Below, piece after piece: positions 7,545-15,471 of a stretch of DNA of 37,962 bases. The position numbers and the translations under genes were made by a program. Position 1 is the stretch's first letter; each line of letters begins with the position of its first letter. The notes below the pieces were generated by a model that worked only from the letters and a program-made list of their open reading frames with translations, was not told the DNA's origin and searched no databases. This DNA is from an uncultured Alistipes sp. GTDB lineage: Bacteria > Bacteroidota > Bacteroidia > Bacteroidales > Rikenellaceae. The stretch covers positions 1-37,962 of the forward strand of contig USBO01000002.1 of NCBI GenBank assembly GCA_900552955.1. Reading direction: 5' to 3'.

Positions 7545-8459
7545 ATGAAAAAGAAAAGGCTTTCCGCCCTGCTCCTCGCACTCGGCGCGGCTCTCTGTGC
7601 GGCCGCGCAATCTCCGGCGTCGGGACTTGACGGGCTGTGCGCCCTCTTCATCGGCAACTCCTTCGTCTACTACGGAGGCTGCGTCGAGAAGGGCGACTGC
7701 CGCCGGCCCGACCACGGCATGTTCCACCGCATCTGCGAGGCCAACGGCGAGCGGGTGACCGTTTACGACTGCACCTACGGCCGCCACCACCTGCGCGACT
7801 TCACGGCTGCCGGCTGCCGCATTCCCCGCTGCGCCGACAACGGCTGCGGAGGCCCGGGCAGCGACCTGCTGCGAGGCGTCGATCTGGGAGCGGTCGATCT
7901 GGTCTTCCTCTCCGAGTCGGGCGACGACAATCCCGATTTCCTCGCCGACTGCCGCGCCGTGATGCGGCGCTTCACGGAGGTCAACCCCGACGTGCGGTTC
8001 TTCTACCTCGTCCACCCCTACTCCCACCTCAAACGCCACACGCACGTGACGGGGGCGCTACCGGCCCTCGCGGCCGAAGGCGTCACGATCGTCGACTGGG
8101 GCCGGCTGGTCTGCGACCTCATCGGCGATGCGGCCGCACGGCCGGCGACCGCATGGAGGTACAGCCGCACCAGCTTCATCAAGAACAAGGGCGACACCCA
8201 CCACCCCAACCCGCTGGCGGGCTACCTGACCGCCCAGATGTGCTACTGCGCCGCCAGCGGCCGCAGCGCCGTGGGGCAGCCCTACGCCTGCTGCACGCAG
8301 GTGTGTTGCAACGACGCCGCGGGATTCGAAGATTTCGCGGCGAAGCACTACGAATCCCCCTCCGACACCGATTTCCGCGAGATCTTCGCCTCGCCCGCAG
8401 CCATGGCGGAGTTGCAGCGCCTCATGGACGACTATCTGAAACCCGACCGACCGCAATGA
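7545..8459 (+). CDS. exported SGNH-hydrolase-like protein
   Basis: A 304-aa protein with a signal peptide (residues 1-21). The opening LFIGNSFVYY (residues 35-43) has the GNS block with Ser39 as likely nucleophile. Near the end, D217-T-H-H220-PNPLAGYL resembles the D-x-x-H block of SGNH/GDSL esterases, as in the DUF4886 relatives common in Bacteroidales. This suggests an esterase or carbohydrate deacetylase in the periplasm or at the surface; the substrate is unknown. It is unusually rich in Cys (for example a YACCTQVCC run near residue 250), so disulfides are likely. The start is fixed by the promoter and signal peptide. Its stop overlaps the next start (ATGA), so the pair is translationally coupled. 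Confidence 0.72.
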   Translation: MKKKRLSALLLALGAALCAAAQSPASGLDGLCALFIGNSFVYYGGCVEKGDCRRPDHGMFHRICEANGERVTVYDCTYGRHHLRDFTAAGCRIPRCADNGCGGPGSDLLRGVDLGAVDLVFLSESGDDNPDFLADCRAVMRRFTEVNPDVRFFYLVHPYSHLKRHTHVTGALPALAAEGVTIVDWGRLVCDLIGDAAARPATAWRYSRTSFIKNKGDTHHPNPLAGYLTAQMCYCAASGRSAVGQPYACCTQVCCNDAAGFEDFAAKHYESPSDTDFREIFASPAAMAELQRLMDDYLKPDRPQ

Positions 8460-9136
8460 CCGTCGCCGAACGTCTCCTGGCGCTGGCCGACCCCGCCAAC
8501 GCCGCCTTCACGGCCCGCCTCACCCCGGGCGTCGCGCCCGACCGCATACTGGGCTGCCGCATTCCGCAGCTGCGGCAACTGGCCCGCTCGCTGCGCGGCA
8601 CCCCCGAAGCCGCCGCCTTCCTCGCGGAGCTTCCGCACCGCTACTACGACGAGAACAACCTCCACGGCATCCTGCTGGGGCAGCTCCGCCGGCCCGACGA
8701 GGCGCTCGCCGCGCTCGAAGGCTTCCTGCCCCGCATCGACAACTGGGCGACCTGCGACATCACGGCCTGCGGCATGAAAGCGCTCGGCCGCGATCCTGAG
8801 GCCGTCCTGCCGCGCATCGACGCATGGCTCGCCGACGGACACACCTACACCGTACGCTTCGGGGTCGTGACGCTGCTCGCGCACTTTCTCGGCGAGCGGT
8901 TCGACACCTGCCGCCTCGACCGGCTGGCCGCGCTGCCCGCCGGAACCTATTACATCGACATGGCCGTGGCATGGGCCTTCAGCGTGGCGCTCGTCAAGCA
9001 CTTCGACCGCACGCTGCCCTACTTCGCCGAGCGGCGGCTCGACCGCTGGGTGCACAACAAGGCGTTGCAGAAGGGGTGCGAGAGCCTGCGCATCGACGCC
9101 CCACGCAAAGCGACGCTCCGCGCGCTGAAATATTGA
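8456..9136 (+). CDS. AlkD-like DNA alkylation repair protein (HEAT-repeat)
   Basis: A 226-aa all-helical protein of the DNA_alkylation family. It shows ILGCRIPQLRQLAR near the N-terminus, DNWATCDITACGMKAL in the middle, RFGVVTLLAHFL, and the C-terminal RWVHNKALQKGCES segment. AlkD-type enzymes are HEAT-like glycosylases that excise cationic N3- and N7-alkylpurines. The NWxxCD segment lines up with the region holding the catalytic Asp in characterised AlkD, but I cannot confirm activity. Many Bacteroidales paralogues are uncharacterised. The start overlaps the upstream stop by 4 bp, an odd pairing of a cytosolic DNA-repair protein with an exported esterase-like protein. Confidence 0.82.
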   Translation: MTVAERLLALADPANAAFTARLTPGVAPDRILGCRIPQLRQLARSLRGTPEAAAFLAELPHRYYDENNLHGILLGQLRRPDEALAALEGFLPRIDNWATCDITACGMKALGRDPEAVLPRIDAWLADGHTYTVRFGVVTLLAHFLGERFDTCRLDRLAALPAGTYYIDMAVAWAFSVALVKHFDRTLPYFAERRLDRWVHNKALQKGCESLRIDAPRKATLRALKY

Positions 9137-9219
9137 GGGCCGAGGCGCAACGAACCGGCGAAAAATTGGGACGAACGGATAATTTTTGCTATTTTTGCTG
9201 CGTTAAGTATCGACCAACG

Positions 9220-9483
9220 ATGAAGATTCGTGAAGAATACAAGGTTCGGGAGATGGCGGGCGAGCACGTGGTCATCATGCAGGGCCGTCAGGGTGTCGAC
9301 ATGACGCGGATCATCTCGCTCAACGAAAGTGCGCTCTACCTCTGGAACGCCCTCGTCGGCAAGGAGTTCACCGTCGACGACGCGGCACGCCTGCTCACCG
9401 AACGCTATGCGATCGACGCCGCCACGGCCGCCCGCGACGCCGCGGCGTGGGTCGGTAAACTGCGCGACTGCAAACTGATCTAA
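9220..9483 (+). CDS. PqqD-family peptide-chaperone-like protein
   Basis: An 87-aa protein covering a whole PqqD fold: ISLNESALYLWNALVGKEFTV is the family core, followed by a winged-helix-like part with LLTERYAID and a final VGKLRDCKLI. PqqD domains bind precursor peptides and hand them to radical SAM enzymes, but lone PqqD-like proteins also occur. No radical SAM enzyme or precursor is visible next to it. The ATG at 9220 follows a -7-like TATTTTTG at 9189-9196. The gene starts a rightward run ending at the HMA protein, with only 12 bp to the next gene. Confidence 0.78.
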   Translation: MKIREEYKVREMAGEHVVIMQGRQGVDMTRIISLNESALYLWNALVGKEFTVDDAARLLTERYAIDAATAARDAAAWVGKLRDCKLI

Positions 9484-9495
9484 TCTGCCCGCACG

Positions 9496-9909
9496 ATGAA
9501 ACTGCGCCGGATCCTCTACCTCCTCGTCCTGCTGCTGAGCTACACCGGCTCGGTGGGAGGCGACGCGTGGCTGATCTGGGATCATCTGCACGATTTCCAC
9601 GGCGTGGAGCACGTCTGCCATCACGACTGCGGCGCCTGCGCGGCGCACCACAAAGCCTCGGTGCGCTGCAACTGCCTCGCGGGCCACGGCGAGGCCGACC
9701 GCCTACTCTACGTCGCATCGGCCGCCGACGCCTCGCACCGCCAGCAGCACGCGCCCGTGGCCGTCCTGCCGCCGTTTCGGTTGCAGAGCGCACCCGACGC
9801 AGCGGTGCTGCCGGCACACACGGCACGGCACACGCAGCGCAAAGTTCCGCTCGCCGCCGCACCATCGCTCCTGCACAAAGGTTTGCGCGCACCTCCTGTC
9901 ATGGCATAG
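9496..9909 (+). CDS. His/Cys-rich exported small protein, putative metal-binding
   Basis: A 137-aa protein with an N-terminal hydrophobic segment (residues 5-21, signal peptide or anchor). It is followed by a dense cluster of possible metal ligands at residues 30-64: His30, 32, 35, 39, 42, 43, 51, 52 and 64, and Cys41, 45, 48, 58 and 60. The rest is Ala/Pro/His-rich with no recognisable domain. Short proteins like this sit before TonB-receptor/HMA pairs in Bacteroidetes, so I infer a periplasmic metal-binding role, possibly copper. The start follows the PqqD stop by 12 bp and the next gene begins about 65 bp after its stop. The C-terminal half could be unstructured. Confidence 0.65.
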   Translation: MKLRRILYLLVLLLSYTGSVGGDAWLIWDHLHDFHGVEHVCHHDCGACAAHHKASVRCNCLAGHGEADRLLYVASAADASHRQQHAPVAVLPPFRLQSAPDAAVLPAHTARHTQRKVPLAAAPSLLHKGLRAPPVMA

Positions 9910-9975
9910 AACCCCCGCGTCCGCCCCGCACGACGGGCCGGAGCATGTTTTATGTCACACAAACAGGAAACACAG

Positions 9976-12321
9976 ATGAAAAAATCGCTATCACTCTTAT
10001 TCCTCGCGTGCCTTGCAGCCAATGCAACGGCCCAGGAAGTGCGCGGCATCGTCACCGATGCCGACAACAATCCGCTCGTCGGCGCCTCGGTCTACTGGGC
10101 CGAGACGACGATCGGCGCCAGCACCTCGGCCACGGGCGCCTACGCCGTCCACCGCGTCAAGAACTACGACCGGCTGGTGGCCTCCTATCTGGGCTACGTC
10201 AACGACACGATCCGCATCGCCGACGGCGTGGCCGAGCAGAATTTCCGGCTCCGGTCCGAGGGCGTCGACATCGAGGGCGTCGTGGTGGAGAGCACGCTGG
10301 GCGGCAACTACGTCAAGCGCGACGGCATCCTCAAGGGCGAGACCATCTCGTTCGCGGGCCTCTGCAAGATGGCCTGCTGCAATCTGGCCGAGTCGTTCGA
10401 AAACTCGGCCTCGGTGACGGTCGGCTACAGCGACGCCATCTCGGGCGCACGGCAGATCAAGATGCTCGGTCTGGCCGGCACCTACACCCAGATTCTCGAC
10501 GAGAACCGTCCCGTCATGCGCGGACTCTCGGCCCCCTACGGCCTGAGCTACACGCCGGGCATGTGGCTCAACTCGATCCAGGTGTCGAAAGGCGTCTCGT
10601 CGGTCACGGCGGGCCATGAGGCCATCACGGGCCAGATCAACCTCGAACACCGCAAGCCGACCGACGACGAGCGACTCTTCGTGAACCTCTATTTCGACGA
10701 CGAGCTCAAACCCGAGCTCAACCTCTCGACGGCGCTGCCCGTGACGCGCGACAAGAAGCTCACGACCATCGTGCTGGCGCACGGCTCGATGGACACCAAA
10801 TCCTACGACCACAACCACGACGGCTTCCGCGACCTGCCCGAGGCGCGCGCCATGCACGTGGCCAACCGCTGGCTCTACGCCGCCGACAACGGGCTGCAAC
10901 TGCGCTGGGGCTTCAAGGCGACGGCCGAGAACCGCCTGGGCGGCAGCATGGACTACCGCAACTCGATGCGCGACCGGCTGCGTGAGATCGCGCTGGACGA
11001 CGGCGCGCTCTACGGCTCGCAGATCCGCAACCGCGGCTTCAACGGCTACGTCAAGCTCGGCATGCCCGTCGGGGCGGCGGTCTACGACAAGGACGAACAG
11101 GACGAAATGCGCTCCAACATCGCCTTCGTGGCCGACTTCGACCACTTCGACGAGAGCTCCTACTTCGGGCTCAACGACTACTCCGGCAACGAGAACTCGG
11201 TGTCGCTCAACGCGATGTACAGCCACTACTTCACCTACCGCTCGTCGCTCATCATGGGAGTCTCGGCCCATCTGCAATCGTTCAACGAACGGCTGGTCAA
11301 CGATTTCGTCTCCGACAGCCGGATCACGGGACGCAGCTACGATCTGGATCACGACGAGAACGAGGCGGGCCTCTACGCCGAATACACCTACGCCGTCAAG
11401 GACAGATTCTCGCTCGTGGCGGGCGCCCGCGGCGACTACAACTCGTTCTACGACAAGTTCTACTTCACGCCGCGCGGCCACATCAAGTGGAACATCACGC
11501 GGCTGCTCACGCTGCGCGCCTCGGCGGGTCTGGGCTACCGCTCGACCAATCTGGTCACGGACAACATCGGCATGCTGGCCACGGGCCGCCGCTTCGCCTT
11601 CGGGGGACATACCTGGGACGGCGACTACGACTTCCACACGTTCTACCGCAGCTTCGACCGCATGGAGAAGGCGCTGACCGTGGGCGGCAGCCTCACGCAG
11701 TCGTTCGGACTCGTAAAGCCCGAGGACGCCACGCTGAGCGTCGACTACTTCCGCACGCAGTTCTACAATCAGGTCGTGGCCGACCAGGAGTACAACGCCA
11801 CCGAGGTGATGTTCTACAACACCGACGGCCGCTCCTACACCGACACCTATCAGGTCGACTTCAACTGGACGCCCGTCGAGCGGCTCGACATCTTCGCCAC
11901 CTACCGCTACACCGACTCGTCGATGACGCTCGACCGGCCCGACGGCGGACGCACGGAGGTCGAACGGCCGCTGGTAAGCCGCTACAAGGCGCTGCTCAAC
12001 ATTCAGTACGCCACGCGGTTCCGCCGTTGGACGTTCGATGCCACGGCGCAGCTCAACGGCCCGATGCGGCTGCCGTCGCAGACGGGCGATCCGACCGTGA
12101 CGGAGCTGTCGCCCCGCTATCCGATCTTCTTCGCGCAGGTGAGCCGCAAGATCAAGAAACTCGACCTCTACCTCGGCTGCGAAAACATCGGCAACTACCG
12201 GCAGGAGCATCCGATCCTCAACGCCGCCCACCCCTACACCACGGCCTTCAACTCATCGGTGGTATGGGGGCCGCTCATGGGACGCAAGTTCTATATCGGC
12301 CTGCGGTGGAACCTTTATTAA
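9976..12321 (+). CDS. TonB-dependent outer-membrane receptor, probably metal-related
   Basis: A 781-aa SusC/CirA-like receptor. It has a signal peptide (residues 1-20, ending ATAQ) and a CarboxypepD_reg-like domain (about 21-105; VRGIVTDADNNPLVGASVYW). The plug follows (about 110-225; GARQIKMLGLAGTYTQILDE, then KGVSSVTAGHEAITGQINLE), and the rest is a long beta-barrel ending in the aromatic residue Tyr. I prefer the ATG at 9976 over an upstream in-frame ATG at 9952 because it directly begins the signal peptide. It imports a ligand too large or rare for porins, using TonB energy. No SusD partner follows; instead an HMA protein does, so a metal or metal chelate is a better guess than a glycan. 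Confidence 0.9.
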   Translation: MKKSLSLLFLACLAANATAQEVRGIVTDADNNPLVGASVYWAETTIGASTSATGAYAVHRVKNYDRLVASYLGYVNDTIRIADGVAEQNFRLRSEGVDIEGVVVESTLGGNYVKRDGILKGETISFAGLCKMACCNLAESFENSASVTVGYSDAISGARQIKMLGLAGTYTQILDENRPVMRGLSAPYGLSYTPGMWLNSIQVSKGVSSVTAGHEAITGQINLEHRKPTDDERLFVNLYFDDELKPELNLSTALPVTRDKKLTTIVLAHGSMDTKSYDHNHDGFRDLPEARAMHVANRWLYAADNGLQLRWGFKATAENRLGGSMDYRNSMRDRLREIALDDGALYGSQIRNRGFNGYVKLGMPVGAAVYDKDEQDEMRSNIAFVADFDHFDESSYFGLNDYSGNENSVSLNAMYSHYFTYRSSLIMGVSAHLQSFNERLVNDFVSDSRITGRSYDLDHDENEAGLYAEYTYAVKDRFSLVAGARGDYNSFYDKFYFTPRGHIKWNITRLLTLRASAGLGYRSTNLVTDNIGMLATGRRFAFGGHTWDGDYDFHTFYRSFDRMEKALTVGGSLTQSFGLVKPEDATLSVDYFRTQFYNQVVADQEYNATEVMFYNTDGRSYTDTYQVDFNWTPVERLDIFATYRYTDSSMTLDRPDGGRTEVERPLVSRYKALLNIQYATRFRRWTFDATAQLNGPMRLPSQTGDPTVTELSPRYPIFFAQVSRKIKKLDLYLGCENIGNYRQEHPILNAAHPYTTAFNSSVVWGPLMGRKFYIGLRWNLY

Positions 12322-12348
12322 TTATCAACAAACCAACAATTACCGACT

Positions 12349-12795
12349 ATGAAAAAGATTCTGTTCGTCTGCCTCGCGGCAGCATTGGGGCTGGGCATCG
12401 GCTCGGCCAGCGCAAAGGATGCCAAGAAGGCGTCGACCGTAACGACGGTCTTCAAGACCGACATCGACTGCGAGCATTGCGCCAAGCGCATCATGGACAA
12501 TATCCCCTTCGAGAAGGGTGTGAAGGATGTCAAGGTCGACGTCCCCTCCAAAACGGTCACCGTCGTCTACGATGCCTCGAAAAACGACAACGCAGGGCTC
12601 GTCAAGGGCTTCGCCAAGATTCGCGTGAAGGCCGAAGCCTGCCCCGCCAAGTGCTGCAAAGCGGCTCCCTGCGACAAAAAGTGCGGCCAGAGCTGCTGCA
12701 AAGAGCATAAGGAGTGCTGTCCGGATCATAAGGAGGGCTGCAAAGCGGCCTCCTGCGACAAAAAGTGCGCCGACTGCCCCGCCGCGAAGAGATAG
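12349..12795 (+). CDS. exported HMA-domain protein with a Cys-rich tail
   Basis: A 148-aa protein: signal peptide (1-22), then a heavy-metal-associated (HMA) domain (about 31-95) with the metal-binding C41-E-H-C44 loop, then a tail of about 50 residues holding 13 Cys (98, 102, 103, 108, 112, 116, 117, 123, 124, 131, 136, 140, 143) among Lys. The tail repeats CKAA(P/S)CDKKC at 103-112 and 131-140; the DNA repeat is 31 of 33 bases identical (12653-12685 and 12737-12769), a recent internal duplication. It should bind Cu+ or a similar soft metal outside the cytoplasm, and the tail is metallothionein-like. It lies 27 bp after the TonB receptor and is clearly co-transcribed with it. Confidence 0.85.
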   Translation: MKKILFVCLAAALGLGIGSASAKDAKKASTVTTVFKTDIDCEHCAKRIMDNIPFEKGVKDVKVDVPSKTVTVVYDASKNDNAGLVKGFAKIRVKAEACPAKCCKAAPCDKKCGQSCCKEHKECCPDHKEGCKAASCDKKCADCPAAKR

Positions 12796-12844
12796 CGGGC
12801 AGCCGCCACGGGCGAATCCCCGAAGGGCCGCCCCGACATCCATG

Positions 12845-12875
12845 AAAAACCGTCCGCAGCGAGCGGGCGGTTTTT
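12845..12875 (+). terminator. terminator of the metal-related operon
   Basis: ACCGTCCGC and GCGGGCGGT form a stem around agcga, flanked by AAAA and a TTTTT tail, 50 bp after the HMA gene. Confidence 0.85.
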
Positions 12876-12944
12876 CGTTCGGTGCGCTGCGGGGATCATT
12901 CTGCCGGAACGGGAGCGGGCACTTCGGCGCCGGAAGCCCCCATC

Positions 12945-12975
12945 GAAAAAGAGCGGCCGTGCAAGACGGCCGCTC
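12945..12975 (-). terminator. terminator of the MBL-fold hydrolase gene
   Basis: On the minus strand GAGCGGCCGT-cttgc-ACGGCCGCTC is a perfect 10-bp stem followed by TTTTTC, just past the hydrolase stop. Confidence 0.88.
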
Positions 12976-12996
12976 CCCGGTTCCGTCCGTGCCGCT

Positions 12997-13707
12997 TCAC
13001 GCCATCGGACGCACCCGCATTTCGGTCAGTCCGGCCACCTCGCGCCCCAGACGGTCGAGATCGGTGACGGTCTCCACCTCGCCGTAGTGATAGGGGTAGA
13101 AGATCGCGGGACGCAGCCTGCGCACAACATCGGCCGCCTGATCGACGGTCATCGTATAGGGCTGATTGACGGGCAGAAACGCCACGTCGATCCCCTCGAG
13201 CGCCAGCATCTCGGGCGTCGGCTCGCTGTCGCCGGCAATGTAGATGCGCGTACCGCCCAGCGTCAGCACATAGCCGCAATCCTCACGCTCCTTTGGATGG
13301 AACTGCAAGTGCCCTTCGGAGGTGTTATAAGCCGCGACCGCCTCGATCCGCATCCCCTCGAAGGGTTCGGCCGACGCCCCGGGCGTCATCGTATGGCAGT
13401 CGAAGTCGAACGCCTCGGCCGACGTCCGGTCGCAGACGACAGCCGTCGCAGGGGTCATGAGCCGCTCGACGGCCGCACGGTCGAGATGGTCGTAGTGCGA
13501 GTGGGTCACGAGCCCCGCGTCGGCCTTCGGCTGCAGCGCATAGTCGGCATACTCCCCCACCGGATCGACATAGATGCGCCGTCCGTCGAAATCGACGGCC
13601 AGCGAGGCATGTTTGAAGAACGTGACGACGATCGGCCGCCCGTCGCGCGCCGTGAGCGTATCGGCCGGATAGACCGGCGCCTCCTTCTTTCCGAACAACG
13701 AGATCAT
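12997..13707 (-). CDS. MBL-fold metallo-hydrolase
   Basis: A 236-aa cytosolic metallo-beta-lactamase-fold protein (Lactamase_B_2/UPF0173-like). The H69-S-H71-Y-D73-H74 motif supplies the first metal ligands. The later NTSEGHLQFHPKEREDCGYVL, IYIAGDSEPTPEM (metal-bridging Asp) and FYPYHYGEVE segments fit the family. Relatives include RNA- and nucleotide-processing hydrolases and many uncharacterised enzymes, so no substrate can be given. It is a single-gene unit and the last host gene before the ICE. Upstream, its codon use stays GC-rich while the next 400 bp become A/T-richer, marking the change to mobile DNA. Confidence 0.85.
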   Translation of the reverse strand: MISLFGKKEAPVYPADTLTARDGRPIVVTFFKHASLAVDFDGRRIYVDPVGEYADYALQPKADAGLVTHSHYDHLDRAAVERLMTPATAVVCDRTSAEAFDFDCHTMTPGASAEPFEGMRIEAVAAYNTSEGHLQFHPKEREDCGYVLTLGGTRIYIAGDSEPTPEMLALEGIDVAFLPVNQPYTMTVDQAADVVRRLRPAIFYPYHYGEVETVTDLDRLGREVAGLTEMRVRPMA

Positions 13708-14147
13708 AGTATCATCTTTTTTTGAACGATTCCGGTCGAAGATACGAAGAAAATCCGAGAGCAGCGCAATGGTAAGTCAAATAATGTTAACGTGTTGTAA
13801 GTCAGAATTTGGCAGCTTCATTCGGCTATAGGCTTCGCAGACTGGTTAACACCGAAAAAGAGGCCGGAATCCGAACATGGAACGACTGAATGCTACTTAT
13901 CCGTTGCCCTTTTCAAGGGTCGGATAACGCCCGTTTCGCAGGCCGTCGGCTGCCCGATTCGATCGCTGGTTCGCTGTGCCTTCGATTCTCCTCGCATCCC
14001 GATTACAAAAGTAGCTTTTTTTTCGGTTCGGGAGTAAAAAGACGGGGGCAAAGCACCGAATGAGGGTTTTGTTTCTATATTCGGCTGCATTTTTCATGGT
14101 TTCAAATAGCTCTATATCAGTTAATTTTGCAAACAGGTGTCAGGGTT
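13708..14147. other. non-coding left end of the conjugative element
   Basis: I see no supported gene in this 440-bp stretch; the short minus-strand frames at 13893-14097 have no domain and are rejected. It holds two copies of GTAAGTCA (13772-13779 and 13797-13804, period 25 bp), a GTTAAC next to each other's flank, and several A/T tracts. In tyrosine-recombinase elements the region before int normally carries the att core and arm-type sites, so these repeats are candidates. No tRNA gene is present, and without the right end of the element the exact junction cannot be fixed. Confidence 0.45.
14099..14129 (+). promoter_or_regulatory. promoter of the integrase genes
   Basis: GTTT at 14099-14102, a 19-bp spacer and TAATTTTG at 14122-14129 match the Bacteroidetes promoter form. 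The ATG of the first integrase is 18 bp further on, giving a short leader. Confidence 0.5.
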
Positions 14148-15446
14148 ATGAAACAGGAGGAAGTAAAGGTCTCGTTCTACCTTAAAAAGAACGTTTTCGG
14201 TAAGCCGAGGGCAGAGGCGAACTCGTTCGCACTTTGCCGAGGCGAGAAAAGGTGCACGAAAGTGAACGAACCGGATGCCGCGGGTCGTTGCCCCGTAATG
14301 GCTCGTCTTGCCGTGGGAGGCTCGACGTGCGTCTTCGGCACGAAGCTCACTGCCCCGTGGTCATTGTGGACGTCGGGACGCATGAAGGGGAAAAGCGCCG
14401 CGGCGGTCGAAATCAACCGACGGCTGGATGAAATGCGGGCTTCGGCTATCGCCATTTGCCGCGAGCTGTCGGCCGTTCATGCGCGGGTGACGGCCGAGGA
14501 GATCAAATGCCGGCTGCTGGGTATGGCGTCGGGGCAGGAGACGCTGCTCGGTCATTTCGGACGGTTTATCGAGCGCTTCGAGAAGCATGTCGGGGTCGAT
14601 CGCTCCGCGAAGTCCGCAGCGTGCTACAAGAATACGTTTAAGCACCTGTCCCGTTTTTTGTCGGCGAAGTTCAATCTGACGGATATGCCGTTCAGGGCTT
14701 TAGACCGGTCGTTGATCGAACGATTCGATCTGTATCTGCGTTCGGAGCAGCGTTTGGCTCCCTCGACGATCGTGCTGTTCATGTCGCGTCTGAAAACGGT
14801 CGTCGGCAAGGCCATCGCTTCGGGAATCTTTACGACCGACCCGTTCGCCGAATACGAACCGCAGCGCCCGCGTCGCCAGCAGCGATACCTGACCCGCGAG
14901 GAGCTGCATCGGTTGATGACTACGCCGCTTCCGTCGCCGAATCTGTACCATATCCGCGATTTGTTTCTCTTTTCATGCTATACGGGGATCAGCTATGGCG
15001 ACCTATGCCGGCTGACTGACGCGAACCTCGAAACGGCCGAAGACGGAACAGTATGGATTAAGGCGACACGGGAAAAGACGAATGTGGAGTTCGAGATTCC
15101 GCTGCTCGACCTGCCGCTGCGGATTCTCGATAAGTACGACGGCCTTGCGCCGGACGACAAGCTGCTGCCGATGTACTGCAACAGCACGATCAACCTCTCC
15201 TTGAAAGCGATCGCCACCCTCTGCGGCATCGACCGCAAGCTGACCTTTCATATGGCGCGCCACACCTATGCGACGGAGATCACGCTCTCGCACGGTGTGC
15301 CTATCGAAACGGTCAGCCGCATGCTGGGGCACAGCCGCATCGACACGACGCAGATTTACGCCGAAGTGACCGACGGCAAAATCGAAACCGATACCCGTCA
15401 GCTCGACGGCCGTATCGCAGAACGGTTCCCAAGCGTCGCCATTTAG
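14148..15446 (+). CDS. tyrosine recombinase / site-specific integrase (first of two)
   Basis: A 432-aa integrase: an N-terminal arm-binding part (about 1-110), a SAM-like core-binding domain (about 125-225) and the catalytic domain (about 240-425). Visible catalytic residues are H368-M-A-R371, H395 in GHS and the nucleophile Tyr404. The position of the first catalytic Arg reads TGISYGDL, so Ser stands where many recombinases have Arg; IntDOT of CTnDOT is known to lack this Arg too. The ATG at 14148 replaces a TTG 21 bp upstream. It probably moves the ICE together with the second recombinase 25 bp downstream. Confidence 0.92.
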   Translation: MKQEEVKVSFYLKKNVFGKPRAEANSFALCRGEKRCTKVNEPDAAGRCPVMARLAVGGSTCVFGTKLTAPWSLWTSGRMKGKSAAAVEINRRLDEMRASAIAICRELSAVHARVTAEEIKCRLLGMASGQETLLGHFGRFIERFEKHVGVDRSAKSAACYKNTFKHLSRFLSAKFNLTDMPFRALDRSLIERFDLYLRSEQRLAPSTIVLFMSRLKTVVGKAIASGIFTTDPFAEYEPQRPRRQQRYLTREELHRLMTTPLPSPNLYHIRDLFLFSCYTGISYGDLCRLTDANLETAEDGTVWIKATREKTNVEFEIPLLDLPLRILDKYDGLAPDDKLLPMYCNSTINLSLKAIATLCGIDRKLTFHMARHTYATEITLSHGVPIETVSRMLGHSRIDTTQIYAEVTDGKIETDTRQLDGRIAERFPSVAI

Positions 15447-15471
15447 TTCAATAACCATTACAGAAATCGCT

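Noticed and set aside
6196..7581. A 461-aa minus-strand open frame across the YhiM-like gene
   Set aside because: Charged low-complexity shadow of a membrane-protein gene; the plus-strand reading is clearly the real one.
9997..12231. A 744-aa open frame on the minus strand across the TonB receptor
   Set aside because: It is antisense to a gene with clear domains and has a Val/Arg/Glu-rich composition typical of the shadow of GC-rich coding DNA.
13893..14097. Two overlapping minus-strand frames of about 65 aa
   Set aside because: They lie in the proposed attachment region, overlap each other in different frames and have no domain.
13740..14147. A tRNA gene as integration target
   Set aside because: No T-loop motif or cloverleaf can be drawn on either strand.
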